64,000 bases of DNA. Source: a virus. The DNA lies in the IMG/VR virus record IMGVR_UViG_3300035698_035359, positions 26,260-90,259 of that record; one strand, 5' to 3'. The position numbers and the translations under genes are program-made. Below are positions 6,977 through 13,470 of this stretch, one piece after another; position 1 is the first letter of the stretch, and each line of letters starts with the position of its first letter. The notes under the pieces are model-generated. The model was not told the DNA's origin. It saw only the letters and a list, made by a program, of their open reading frames with translations, and did no database searches.

Positions 6977-8074
6977 TTATTCTGAATCTATTTCCTCAAA
7001 CGCTTTGGCGCCAAAGCAAATTTTGGCAATATCTTCCAGTGATTTCATTTCCCTCTCCGATGCCGTTGCAATTGCTGAATTGTAAAATCCATAAGAAAGC
7101 GCCGTTTTTACAGAATCTCCATTTTTTAGAAAATGGCTTATTCTCTGTATTGACCTTAAACTAATAACAGCCCGTAATCCTTGTTCCTTTATCACTCTTA
7201 AAACCTCGGAATAAAACCGTTTTAAGCTTTCAGTATTTTCTTCCGAATTGGTTTTGAAAAGATTTTCCATATCTTCGGTCTTAAATTGCTCCATAGGAAC
7301 TGTCATACATCTGTCAACTAAAGCCACATTAAATTTATTGGTACCTGCATACCTTCCCGAGACAGGATTACAAGATAAGAAAATACTACATTCAGGATGG
7401 ACATTAATTACTTTTCCAGACCCTGCATCCTTTAAGAATATTTTCCTATAACCTGGTTCCAATAACTCATGTAGGAAAAATTGCTTGCTTGGCGGTAGGC
7501 AATTAACCTCATCCAAAAGAATTATTGAGGGCACTTGCAGTAATTCAATCAAAGCACCCATCCGAAAGTATGTGGTTCCACTAATAATTTCCCTCTTGCC
7601 AATAAACTCTTTTAAAATTGCTGAATCATCACATGCAATCCTTAAAAATGGCTTTTTAGTTTCTGCGGCTATTTGGCGTGGCATGTATGATTTTCCCGTA
7701 CCAGCCTCACCTACTAATAACATGGCGCCATAATGTTTCCAATTAGTGCTGATACCGTTTTCAATCTTGGACATTATTTCAGCATCCACTTCCCGTTTTT
7801 TATAATTTGGGTCGGCTTGTGGAATATAATCTGCTGGATTAATGTTTGCTGGAATTACACTAACAAAATCGGTAGGATTTTTATCTACCAATCTGTTGAT
7901 TGCACCCGCTGAAATATCTCCTTTGGTTGATTGCTTGCTTGATTCTTCTTCTACTTTACGGAGCCAATAATAAGCTTGGGCTTTACTGATACCCAATTCT
8001 TTGGCTAATACTTCGGGATTATTTCCTATCTTTTCAATTGCTTCCTCTACCTTTGCTATTTTTAATCTTTTCAC
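6977..8074 (-). CDS. MoxR/CobS-type AAA+ ATPase with N-terminal HTH
   Basis: The 365-residue protein starts with a helix-turn-helix-like segment (EVLAKELGISKAQAYYWLRK, residues 21-40). It then has an AAA_5-type ATPase: Walker A GEAGTGKS at 122-129, Walker B ILLDEV at 185-190, and a sensor-like FLSCNP followed by an arginine in DRCMTVPM. This matches CobS and MoxR ATPases, which remodel a VWA-protein partner using ATP. The CobT-like VWA protein is the next gene, so they probably act as one complex. The HTH is unusual for plain CobS and hints at DNA targeting or self-regulation. Confidence 0.85.
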   Translation of the reverse strand: MKRLKIAKVEEAIEKIGNNPEVLAKELGISKAQAYYWLRKVEEESSKQSTKGDISAGAINRLVDKNPTDFVSVIPANINPADYIPQADPNYKKREVDAEIMSKIENGISTNWKHYGAMLLVGEAGTGKSYMPRQIAAETKKPFLRIACDDSAILKEFIGKREIISGTTYFRMGALIELLQVPSIILLDEVNCLPPSKQFFLHELLEPGYRKIFLKDAGSGKVINVHPECSIFLSCNPVSGRYAGTNKFNVALVDRCMTVPMEQFKTEDMENLFKTNSEENTESLKRFYSEVLRVIKEQGLRAVISLRSIQRISHFLKNGDSVKTALSYGFYNSAIATASEREMKSLEDIAKICFGAKAFEEIDSE

Positions 8075-8116
8075 CTTATACCTCCTGTTTGATGTTAGTT
8101 AAAATTATTATTCTGA

Positions 8117-8305
8117 TTACCTTATTACTTCTAGTTTATTCTGCCTAAATTTATACTTCTTTAATCTGTCACGGTCATTATGGTCTTCCGCATAAAAGAC
8201 GTAACCGTATTTTACTACCGTTACGTTTACAATTTTTATCCGCTTTGATTGCTCCACTTGGCGTAATCTCTTTTTATCCAATGAATCTAAATAGGAACTA
8301 TTCAT
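8117..8305 (-). CDS. Basic hypothetical protein (62 aa)
   Basis: A 62-residue Lys/Arg-rich protein starting MNSSYLDSLDKKRLRQVEQ, with a short beta-like core (KIVNVTVVKYGYVFYAED). It is preceded by AAAGGAG and lies 42 bases upstream of the ATPase gene in the same transcript. No family recognised. Confidence 0.55.
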   Translation of the reverse strand: MNSSYLDSLDKKRLRQVEQSKRIKIVNVTVVKYGYVFYAEDHNDRDRLKKYKFRQNKLEVIR

Positions 8306-8320
8306 TAAATTCTCCTTTGT

Positions 8321-8476
8321 TTACTGATTATAGTTTATACAGTTTGTTTTTTCTTCTTCATTCAAACAACTAGACAAATTACCTTTATAATCTTCCTTTA
8401 TTTCACTAATCATCATTTCATCATACCCTAGGCAATCAATTAAATAATTGATTATCATTTTATTGGTTAATTTCAC
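8321..8476 (-). CDS. Hypothetical protein with GTG start (51 aa)
   Basis: The frame starts with GTG at 8476, which overlaps the TAG of the upstream membrane peptide by one base (TAGTG), and GGAGG lies seven bases before it. The 51 residues are acidic and helical with three cysteines. The overlap indicates translational coupling. Confidence 0.5.
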   Translation of the reverse strand: MKLTNKMIINYLIDCLGYDEMMISEIKEDYKGNLSSCLNEEEKTNCINYNQ

Positions 8477-8580
8477 TATTTACCTCCATAGCTTTTGGTT
8501 AATTTGTGTTCAATTATTAATACTGATACACCAATTATTATTACAAGTGCTATAAAACAAATTCCCCACAAGTTTGGCAT
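8476..8580 (-). CDS. Single-span membrane micropeptide (34 aa)
   Basis: The ATG at 8580 follows AAGGAGAA. The 34-residue product is one hydrophobic helix (residues 5-23, WGICFIALVIIIGVSVLII) with a basic C-terminus, so it should insert in the inner membrane. It is the first gene of the leftward block, after a leader of about 340 bases. Confidence 0.55.
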   Translation of the reverse strand: MPNLWGICFIALVIIIGVSVLIIEHKLTKSYGGK

Positions 8581-8924
8581 AAATTATTCTCCTTGATTGA
8601 TTGTTATTAATAAATTATTATAATCTTGATTACTTTTATTCTTTTATACTTGTATTACTTCATTATTAATAACAGCTTTACCCAGCAATTATTAAAAATG
8701 CAAAACTTAGTATTGCCGTCTATAATTTATAATCATAACGGCTAAGATTAATTGATAAAGATTATCTGATTAGGTATGTAGAGTACCCTCCAGGTCTTCA
8801 ATTTTAATCAGTTGAGGTTAAGCAAGCTCGGCACGAGAGCATCCTCTGACGGAATAATATCCGTTTCGATTCACGATTCGGCTGTCTTTACTATTTAACC
8901 TTACTTTAATTTATCATAGAACTG
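8581..8924 (-). promoter_or_regulatory. Long structured 5' leader of the leftward operon
   Basis: No gene is visible between the promoter at 8930-8957 and the start at 8580. The minus-strand RNA contains several hairpins: ACGGA/TCCGT, GCCGT/ACGGC around an AT-rich loop, and GAGG/CCTC enclosing GCTC/GAGC. The length and nested stems suggest a regulatory or stable RNA. No known riboswitch class is recognised. Confidence 0.4.
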
Positions 8925-9387
8925 TATTTATTATAGCATACCAGCGTATACTGTCAAGAATAAAATCACTATTAATAATTATTATTCATTATTACATCAG
9001 AAGTCAAAAAGAGTGTTTATTACTGCATAATGTCTTATCCTATAGTCACGCATCCCTCACGCTACCCGAAAGGATTGGAACTCATACTTAAAGCTGGTAA
9101 ATAAACAAATACAATACCTGTATTAATAAGAAGAATTAAATTATTAATACTATTATACCATTGATTGATTGCATGAATGAGGTAATCTTGGCTATTTATA
9201 GGCAAAATGGATGCTATTAGAACGGTGTTGATTGCTCAAGATGCCATGTGGCTACTTGCACATGAATTGGTTATTTATAGGTGAAAATAAGGCGGATAAA
9301 ATTGAAAATACTTCCATTACCAAAAATAATAATACTATTACTACATAGCTAATTATTATTAATAATACGCATACTAGTTATTAATAA
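8604..9387. repeat. Cluster of TTATTAATAA palindromes
   Basis: The perfect 10-bp palindrome TTATTAATAA occurs at 8604-8613, 8663-8672, 9356-9365 and 9378-9387, with many near copies between. They lie in the divergent intergenic region where an origin or operators would be expected, but the base composition alone raises their chance frequency. Confidence 0.4.
8930..8957 (-). promoter_or_regulatory. Strong sigma70-like promoter, leftward
   Basis: On the minus strand TTGACA (8952-8957) and a perfect TATAAT (8930-8935) are 16 bases apart, and the -10 is extended by TGC. This is the best promoter in the window and should drive the block from 8580 leftward. Confidence 0.75.
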
Positions 9388-10025
9388 AATTATTACTATG
9401 TATGATACATTATTACTTATGAGCATAACACCATACTTGACGCTTGATACACCTAAGATACCACATCCTAATACAGAGTGTTATAATAATTATTACAAGT
9501 ACTATAATTAGTATTACTGTTATTATTATTGTATTACTAATGATTGATTAATATACCCGAAGAAGAAATATATATATTCGGATTGAGCTTGTTTTCCCTA
9601 GTCTAACAATAGACTATATACAGTAAAGCTATATAGCGTATAGAGTTAAGGCTTCAGCTTGACGGGGTACGTCAAAACCAGCACAGCCCCACACTCCCAC
9701 CACCACACTCTACTATACCACTCTCTGCAATATCTACATCCGACATCCATTCTAGTCACACACACGGTATATCACTGTTTTTCGGCACATTCTTCCAAAA
9801 CGCTCAGTTTCATTTCCTCATGGCTACATGCTATTCCAATGGAAATTCCAAGCTATCCAATCGTTTTTCTTTAATACTATGTTTTATTATTTTTGTCTCT
9901 TATTGCTTATTATTCGTTATTTGCTTCTATTTTGTTCTATTTGTTATAACTCTAATATATAACTTTAGTTATGATAAATAAACTACTATATTATATATTT
10001 ATTTTAATTTATTTTATTTTTTTAC
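8958..10025. other. Gene-free divergent intergenic region, candidate origin/control region
   Basis: About 1.07 kb without a credible gene on either strand, between leftward and rightward transcription. It is very AT-rich, has the TTATTAATAA palindromes, an imperfect direct repeat around TATTTATAGG at 9190-9208 and 9269-9288, a TTGACG/CGTCAA hairpin near 9660, and a C-rich plus strand at 9678-9710. It could hold the replication origin or early regulatory sites; no DnaA-box cluster was seen by eye. Confidence 0.4.
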
Positions 10026-10053
10026 TTAACTTTTACATCTTTCCTGCTATAAT
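10026..10053 (+). promoter_or_regulatory. Sigma70-like promoter, rightward
   Basis: TATAAT at 10048-10053 is preceded by TGC (extended -10) and by TTAACT at 10026-10031, 16 bases away. It lies about 64 bases upstream of the start at 10117 and should open the rightward late or packaging operon. Confidence 0.6.
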
Positions 10054-10116
10054 ATATATGAGAGCTATAATAGTTATAGTATGTATATTAATACTATATT
10101 ACAATAAGGAGAGTTT

Positions 10117-10935
10117 GTGGAAGATAGTAGTAGTAGTAAGCAAGAAGTAACCCAGCGTCAAATAGATGCTGAATATAAAAGACTGAAAGCTTTAATGTAT
10201 TCGAAACATTGGCCTGAGGAAAAGTTACAAACAAAGGCTAAAGAAATAGCAATTCGAAAGCTAATTCCAACTGTTGCAACAATTATAGATGTGACTTCTT
10301 TATTTAAAAATAAAACTGAAATCAAAGATGCAAAGAAACTATTGGAGAAGTATTTAATAGATTTTTCCCCTACCACAGTTTCAGACAAGAATAATTTAAG
10401 AAGTTTAATATATCTTGAAATAATGCAACTTAGATTACAGAATAAAATGAATGAGCATGCCGACAAGGACAGTGCTATTCCATTACAAATGATGAATGCT
10501 ATACATAGCAATCTAAATGAGATTAATGTTGTAAAGGAGAAGCTTGGACTAATAGGAAAAGACAAAGAGGTTGCTAAAACTGATGCATATAAAGCTTTAG
10601 AGCTTAAAATCAAACGACATAGACAATGGATGGATGCAAACCAAGGAAGTAGAACAATGCCATGCCCACATTGTGGGAAGATTGCTTTATGGAAAATTCG
10701 CACTAATATCTGGGAAGCACAGAAACATCCGTTCTTCCGTGACAAAGTGCTTTATAATAGACATTTAATTAAGATGTATTTAATGAAACAAGTTAGTAGA
10801 CAAGATGTGGCAGATGTGTTGGAAGTATCTTCGGATTATATAGATTGGTTAGTTGAGAAATATAAGATGACTCCAGATTTTAGAGTAATACAAGCTGAAA
10901 TTAAAGCCCAAGCAAACAAAGAATCGGGTTCATAA
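10117..10935 (+). CDS. Putative small terminase / HTH and zinc-ribbon protein
   Basis: The 272-residue protein starts with GTG at 10117 behind AAGGAGAG. It has a helical N-terminal half, a CPHC zinc knuckle at about residue 182-185 and a C-terminal helix-turn-helix-like segment (DVADVLEVSSDYIDWLVEK). First gene of the rightward operon that reaches the large terminase, it is best read as the DNA-recognising small terminase subunit. The ClpP gene and the tRNA array lie between it and the large subunit, which is unusual, so a transcription regulator remains possible. Confidence 0.5.
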   Translation: MEDSSSSKQEVTQRQIDAEYKRLKALMYSKHWPEEKLQTKAKEIAIRKLIPTVATIIDVTSLFKNKTEIKDAKKLLEKYLIDFSPTTVSDKNNLRSLIYLEIMQLRLQNKMNEHADKDSAIPLQMMNAIHSNLNEINVVKEKLGLIGKDKEVAKTDAYKALELKIKRHRQWMDANQGSRTMPCPHCGKIALWKIRTNIWEAQKHPFFRDKVLYNRHLIKMYLMKQVSRQDVADVLEVSSDYIDWLVEKYKMTPDFRVIQAEIKAQANKESGS

Positions 10936-10953
10936 ACAACCACGAGGTATATT

Positions 10954-11133
10954 ATGTCAGGTAAATGTGGAGCATGTGATTATGGTTTTTTAGTATGTAA
11001 ACCCTATGGAAACGGTGATTGGGTAATAACTTGTACCAATTGTAAGTTTAGACAAGTTAGGAAAGACTGGCGAAGGTATCAGCGGAGGCGACAGCCGAGG
11101 CATGATGCCAGAGACAGAAGGAATAAAATGTAA
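10954..11133 (+). CDS. Zinc-ribbon protein with Arg-rich tail (59 aa)
   Basis: A 59-residue frame starts at the ATG at 10954 after ACGAGGT. It shows C-G-A-C near residue 5-8 and C-T-N-C near residue 27-30, a classic four-cysteine ribbon, followed by a strongly basic tail (RRYQRRRQPRHDARDRR). It is likely a nucleic-acid-binding protein. It sits between the putative small terminase and the next structural-operon gene. Confidence 0.6.
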   Translation: MSGKCGACDYGFLVCKPYGNGDWVITCTNCKFRQVRKDWRRYQRRRQPRHDARDRRNKM

Positions 11134-11144
11134 GGAGAAAAAGT

Positions 11145-11432
11145 ATGGAAAGTTATACAGGGCAACAAAGCTTTGCTGGAACAGAATTGATGACAATTAG
11201 TAACACAGGAGATTATCAGATAGGACAATGTGATATATATCCTAACCATTATTATCCATTTTGGGAAAAGGAAGTTCATCACTATTATCCGTCAGTTTCT
11301 TATGTAACTGAAAAAAATAAGATAGAACAAGCTTTTAAGATAGTTAGAAAACTTTTAGAAAAAAAGATTATTAATAATATTAATGTAGCGAAGTTTATGG
11401 ATTTAGTACATGAAATAGCGAGCATTATATAA
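11145..11432 (+). CDS. Hypothetical protein (95 aa)
   Basis: Starts at 11145 behind TAAGGAG. The first half is Tyr- and His-rich with several Pro (PNHYYPFWEKEVHHYYP), the second half is a long amphipathic helix. No family recognised. It immediately precedes the ClpP-like protease gene. Confidence 0.55.
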   Translation: MESYTGQQSFAGTELMTISNTGDYQIGQCDIYPNHYYPFWEKEVHHYYPSVSYVTEKNKIEQAFKIVRKLLEKKIINNINVAKFMDLVHEIASII

Positions 11433-11449
11433 TAGCTTGGAGAAATCTT

Positions 11450-12037
11450 ATGAAGCAATATATTAGAGCAGATATTGAAATTTTTCACGATTGTGGAATT
11501 TTAATTCCAAATAGAACAATATATTTCGGGAGTGAAATTGAGGATGAAGGTGAAGAGGGTGGGGTTGATTTTGCTTCTTCAAAGAAAGTTATTAAAAACT
11601 TACTTTACTTAGATAATAAGGGAGATGAACCAATAACGCTTTATTGGAATAGTCCTGGAGGATGTGTTTTTCGTGGTATGGCAATTTATGATGTTATAAA
11701 AGGATTACGTTCTAAAGTAATTATGATTGGGTTAGGTATGGTGCGTTCTATGGGAACAATTATAATGCAAGCTTGTGATGAAAGAATATTAAGCCCAAAT
11801 ACAGATTTTATGATACATGACGGAACTAGCGTAAATTATGGCGAAACAAAAACAGTTATTGCTTGGGGCAAATGGGATGAAAAAGAATTAGATAGAATGT
11901 ATAGTATATATTTAGAAAAAATACAAGTAAAACATCCTAAATATACCAAAAAACAAATATCTGATTTATGTACTCACGATTGTATAATGAGTGGTGCAAA
12001 GGCTTTAGAATTAGGTCTAGTTGATAAAGTATTATAA
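11450..12037 (+). CDS. ClpP-type serine protease (S14)
   Basis: The 195-residue protein has the ClpP fold signature. NSPGG is at 68-72, the nucleophile Ser100 lies in MVRSMG, His123 in MIHDG and Asp177 in the expected third position, so the triad matches bacterial ClpP in order and spacing. The length matches ClpP. In phages such enzymes are usually seen as head-maturation proteases. Here a separate protease-scaffold fusion sits next to the capsid gene, so this one may do another job, such as joining or modifying the host Clp machinery. It lies just upstream of the tRNA array promoter. Confidence 0.88.
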   Translation: MKQYIRADIEIFHDCGILIPNRTIYFGSEIEDEGEEGGVDFASSKKVIKNLLYLDNKGDEPITLYWNSPGGCVFRGMAIYDVIKGLRSKVIMIGLGMVRSMGTIIMQACDERILSPNTDFMIHDGTSVNYGETKTVIAWGKWDEKELDRMYSIYLEKIQVKHPKYTKKQISDLCTHDCIMSGAKALELGLVDKVL

Positions 12038-12045
12038 AATAAAGC

Positions 12046-12075
12046 TTTACAAAGTCACTATGAATGTAGTATAAT
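12046..12075 (+). promoter_or_regulatory. Possible promoter of the tRNA array
   Basis: TTTACA (12046-12051) and TATAAT (12070-12075) are 18 bases apart, just after the ClpP-like gene and 45 bases before the first tRNA. A purine-rich AAAGGAG follows but no start codon does, consistent with a non-coding transcript. Confidence 0.5.
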
Positions 12076-12095
12076 AAAGGAGTAAGATAAAATTA

Positions 12096-12120
12096 AATAA
12101 TTCCATTGAGAATTATTCCA
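12096..12120 (+). ncRNA. CCA-terminated hairpin preceding tRNA-Met
   Basis: AATAATTC and GAATTATT form a perfect 8-bp stem with a 6-base loop, followed directly by CCA; the next base is position 1 of tRNA-Met. It resembles a mini acceptor stem and probably marks the 5' cleavage site. Similar hairpins precede tRNA-Gly, tRNA-Cys and tRNA-Asp. Confidence 0.55.
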
Positions 12121-12197
12121 TGCAGAGACAAGCCTTGGTAGGCTAGAAAGGTTCATACCCTTTATTATTGTGGATTCGATTTCCACCTCTGCTACCA
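12121..12197 (+). tRNA. tRNA-Met (CAT), possibly initiator-like
   Basis: Cloverleaf visible by hand: D stem AGCC/GGCT, anticodon stem AAAGG/CCTTT with loop TTCATAC, T stem GTGGA/TCCAC with TTCGATT, encoded CCA. The first acceptor pair is T1-T72, unpaired. An unpaired 1-72 is the mark of bacterial initiator tRNA, but the anticodon stem lacks the three G-C pairs, so elongator or Ile2 (CAT) is not excluded. Confidence 0.85.
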
Positions 12198-12301
12198 AAT
12201 TATCCTGCTACTTGAGGTTAATAATATCCAGTGAGATGTAACCAAGCAGAGTAGCACTTATAAGGGGTAGGTGTTAAGGTTCTTAACTATCTACCTCTCC
12301 A
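12198..12301 (+). ncRNA. Unassigned structured RNA segment ending in CCA
   Basis: This 104-base segment fills the space between tRNA-Met and tRNA-Pro and ends in CCA directly before the Pro acceptor. It can form TGCTACT/AGTAGCA, GGTTA/TAACC and a 3' hairpin GGTAG...GTTAAG/CTTAAC...CTACC. I could not fold it as a tRNA. It may be a degenerate tRNA, a spacer or a stable RNA of its own. Confidence 0.4.
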
Positions 12302-12379
12302 CTGGGTATAGGGGAGTTTGGCCACCCCGTCTCGTTTGGGGCGAGAAGAACGCAGGTTCGAATCCTGCTACCTAGACCA
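12302..12379 (+). tRNA. tRNA-Pro (TGG)
   Basis: Acceptor CTGGGTA/TACCTAG with one G-T pair, D stem GGGG/CCCC, anticodon stem TCTCG/CGAGA with loop TTTGGGG, T stem GCAGG/CCTGC with TTCGAAT, encoded CCA. It would read CCA and, by wobble, other proline codons. Confidence 0.93.
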
Positions 12380-12453
12380 AGGGATATAGTATAATGGTAG
12401 TGCATCGGTTTTACATACCGAGAGCGAAAGTTCGATTCTTTCTATTCCAACCA
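12380..12453 (+). tRNA. tRNA-Val (TAC)
   Basis: Starts at the base after the Pro CCA. Anticodon stem TCGGT/ACCGA with loop TTTACAT, T stem GAAAG/CTTTC, D stem GTAT/GTGC, encoded CCA. The first acceptor pair is A1-A72, a mismatch; the other six pairs form. Confidence 0.88.
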
Positions 12454-12529
12454 TCTGGAGTAGCTCACTGGTAGAGCGTTGGGTTGAAGACCCGAGACAG
12501 AGGTGGTTCGATTCCACTCTCTAGAACCA
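12454..12529 (+). tRNA. tRNA-Phe (GAA)
   Basis: Acceptor TCTGGAG/CTCTAGA, D stem GCTC/GAGC, anticodon stem TTGGG/CCCGA with loop TTGAAGA, T loop TTCGATT, encoded CCA. It abuts tRNA-Val without a spacer. Confidence 0.94.
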
Positions 12530-12603
12530 AGTCGTGTGGTGTAATGGTAACACAAGCGACTGTTAATCGCTTGATACAGGTTCGAATCCTGTCGTGACTG
12601 CCA
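12530..12603 (+). tRNA. tRNA-Asn (GTT)
   Basis: Acceptor AGTCGTG/CGTGACT, D stem GTGT/ACAC, anticodon stem AGCGA/TCGCT with loop CTGTTAA, T stem ACAGG/CCTGT, encoded GCCA. It abuts tRNA-Phe without a spacer. Confidence 0.94.
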
Positions 12604-12709
12604 CAGTTGATAGTTTAAAAGGTAGTTTACTATACTAGTCGATGTAACTACTGCTAAAATCCTTTCTATCTGAAAGGGGATTTAGGTGGAAGTCCTAATC
12701 AACTGACCA
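12604..12709 (+). ncRNA. tRNA-like RNA, isotype unassigned, expanded D region
   Basis: This 106-base unit begins at the base after the Asn CCA and ends ACCA. It has a full acceptor stem (CAGTTGA/TCAACTG) and a T-arm-like hairpin (TTAGG/CCTAA, loop TGGAAGT), and an anticodon-arm-like hairpin CCTTT/AAAGG. The part that should be the D arm is about 30 bases too long and contains GTAGTT/AACTAC. The anticodon is unclear. It could be a decayed or highly divergent tRNA, or a tRNA-like stable RNA. Confidence 0.5.
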
Positions 12710-12717
12710 AATATTAT

Positions 12718-12739
12718 AGAAAGTTTTTACTTTCTTCCA
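12718..12739 (+). ncRNA. CCA-terminated hairpin preceding tRNA-Gly
   Basis: AGAAAG/CTTTCT with a TTTTTA loop, then T and CCA, immediately followed by position 1 of tRNA-Gly. It shares flanking sequence (ATTATAGAA...TTCTTCCA) with the hairpin before tRNA-Cys. Confidence 0.5.
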
Positions 12740-12816
12740 GCGTCTATGGTGTTAACGGACAAGCATGATAGATTTCCAATCTATTGGTTTCGGTTCGAAT
12801 CCGAATAGACGCTCCA
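12740..12816 (+). tRNA. tRNA-Gly (TCC)
   Basis: Acceptor GCGTCTA/TAGACGC, anticodon stem ATAGA/TCTAT with loop TTTCCAA, T stem TTCGG/CCGAA, discriminator T and encoded CCA. The D arm is slightly large but pairs. Confidence 0.92.
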
Positions 12817-12931
12817 GGGAAGGTAGTTTAGTCCTATTAAGCCATGGTAACTTGTAGGATAAGATGATTCAAAAGTGGGTGTAAATTCTCACCCTTCTCT
12901 AAAATTATAGAAGATATAATATCTTCTTCCA
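12817..12931 (+). ncRNA. Unassigned structured RNA with 3' CCA hairpin
   Basis: The segment starts right after the Gly CCA. Its first 84 bases can close as a tRNA-like acceptor (GGGAAGG/CCTTCTC) with an internal hairpin TCCTA/TAGGA and a T-arm-like hairpin GTGGG/CTCAC, but no anticodon arm or D loop is convincing and TAAA replaces NCCA. A second hairpin (AGAAGAT/ATCTTCT, 12909-12927) then ends in TCCA immediately before tRNA-Cys. Confidence 0.42.
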
Positions 12932-13006
12932 GGCTATGTAGCCAAATGGCTAAGGCAATGAGTTGCAACCTCATTAATGGAGGTTCGATTCCTTCCGTAG
13001 TCTCCA
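12932..13006 (+). tRNA. tRNA-Cys (GCA)
   Basis: Acceptor GGCTATG/CGTAGTC with wobble pairs, D stem GCC/GGC, anticodon stem ATGAG/CTCAT with loop TTGCAAC, T loop TTCGATT, encoded CCA. Confidence 0.92.
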
Positions 13007-13081
13007 GGGACCATAGTGTCAATGGTAGCATTTCTCCCCTGCAAGGAGAAGGTTAGGGTTCAAATCCCTATGGCTCCACCA
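13007..13081 (+). tRNA. tRNA-Ala (TGC) with C33
   Basis: Anticodon stem TCTCC/GGAGA encloses loop CCTGCAA, giving anticodon TGC, but position 33 is C in place of the nearly invariant T. T stem TAGGG/CCCTA, encoded ACCA. The acceptor has an A4-C69 mismatch. The odd positions may reduce activity or be edited or tolerated. Confidence 0.85.
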
Positions 13082-13156
13082 GCCCGTTTAGTATAACGAT
13101 AGTATAATTCCCTTGTAAGGAATAGGTGGTGGTTTAATTCCGACCAATGGGCTCCA
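13082..13156 (+). tRNA. tRNA-Thr (TGT)
   Basis: Acceptor GCCCGTT/AATGGGC, anticodon stem ATTCC/GGAAT with loop CTTGTAA, encoded CCA. The T arm (loop TTTAATT) needs one bulged G to pair, and the D stem relies on wobble pairs, so it is a weaker cloverleaf than its neighbours. Confidence 0.85.
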
Positions 13157-13161
13157 AAAAT

Positions 13162-13338
13162 ATGACATTAAAATATACAATTTATAAAATAACTAATTTA
13201 ATAAATAATAGGTTTTATATTGGGATGCATAGAACAAAAAATATTAATGATTATTATTTAGGTTCTGGTAAATTAATCATACAAGCGATAGAAAAATATG
13301 GTGAAGAAAATATTGTAAATTTATTGATAACAAGTTAG
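13162..13338 (+). pseudogene. Truncated GIY-YIG homing endonuclease remnant
   Basis: Fifty-eight codons from the ATG at 13162 encode the start of a GIY-YIG domain: YTIYKITN, FYIGMH, then YLGSGK and AIEKYGEEN. Intact family members go on for at least another hundred residues with catalytic Glu and a DNA-binding tail, but here a TAG ends the frame at 13338 and no continuation is seen. It is inserted between tRNA-Thr and tRNA-Asp, a typical place for free-standing homing genes. The preceding ATG at 13147 lies inside the tRNA and is not used as the start here. Confidence 0.75.
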
Positions 13339-13365
13339 AAACTATTAAAAAATAAAAACAGTTTA

Positions 13366-13395
13366 AATATACAAGAGATTAATTTGTATATTCCA
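13366..13395 (+). ncRNA. CCA-terminated hairpin preceding tRNA-Asp
   Basis: AATATAC/GTATATT forms a 7-bp stem with a 13-base loop, followed directly by CCA and then by the first base of tRNA-Asp. This is the same arrangement as before tRNA-Met. Confidence 0.5.
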
Positions 13396-13470
13396 GGTAG
13401 ATTAGTGTAATGAAAAGCACGTGGCTCTGTCGAAGCCAAAGCGAGAGATTGATACTCTCATTTACCGCCA
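13396..13470 (+). tRNA. tRNA-Asp (GTC)
   Basis: Acceptor GGTAGAT/ATTTACC, D stem GTGT/GCAC, anticodon stem TGGCT/AGCCA with loop CTGTCGA, T stem GAGAG/CTCTC, encoded GCCA. The T loop reads ATTGATA instead of the usual TTCRANT and the D loop lacks GG, so the elbow contact is atypical. Confidence 0.87.

Noticed and set aside
9659-9874. A 71-codon frame on the plus strand in the divergent region
   Set aside because: No ribosome site, low-complexity His/Ser/Tyr/Thr composition, and the C-rich strand bias of the region explains the lack of stops.
12604-12709. A tRNA interrupted by a group I intron
   Set aside because: The extra sequence is about 30 bases, far too short for a self-splicing intron, and it has no conserved intron core.
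12837-13031. A 64-codon frame on the minus strand
   Set aside because: It runs antisense through tRNA-Cys and part of tRNA-Ala, so stem sequences explain the open frame.
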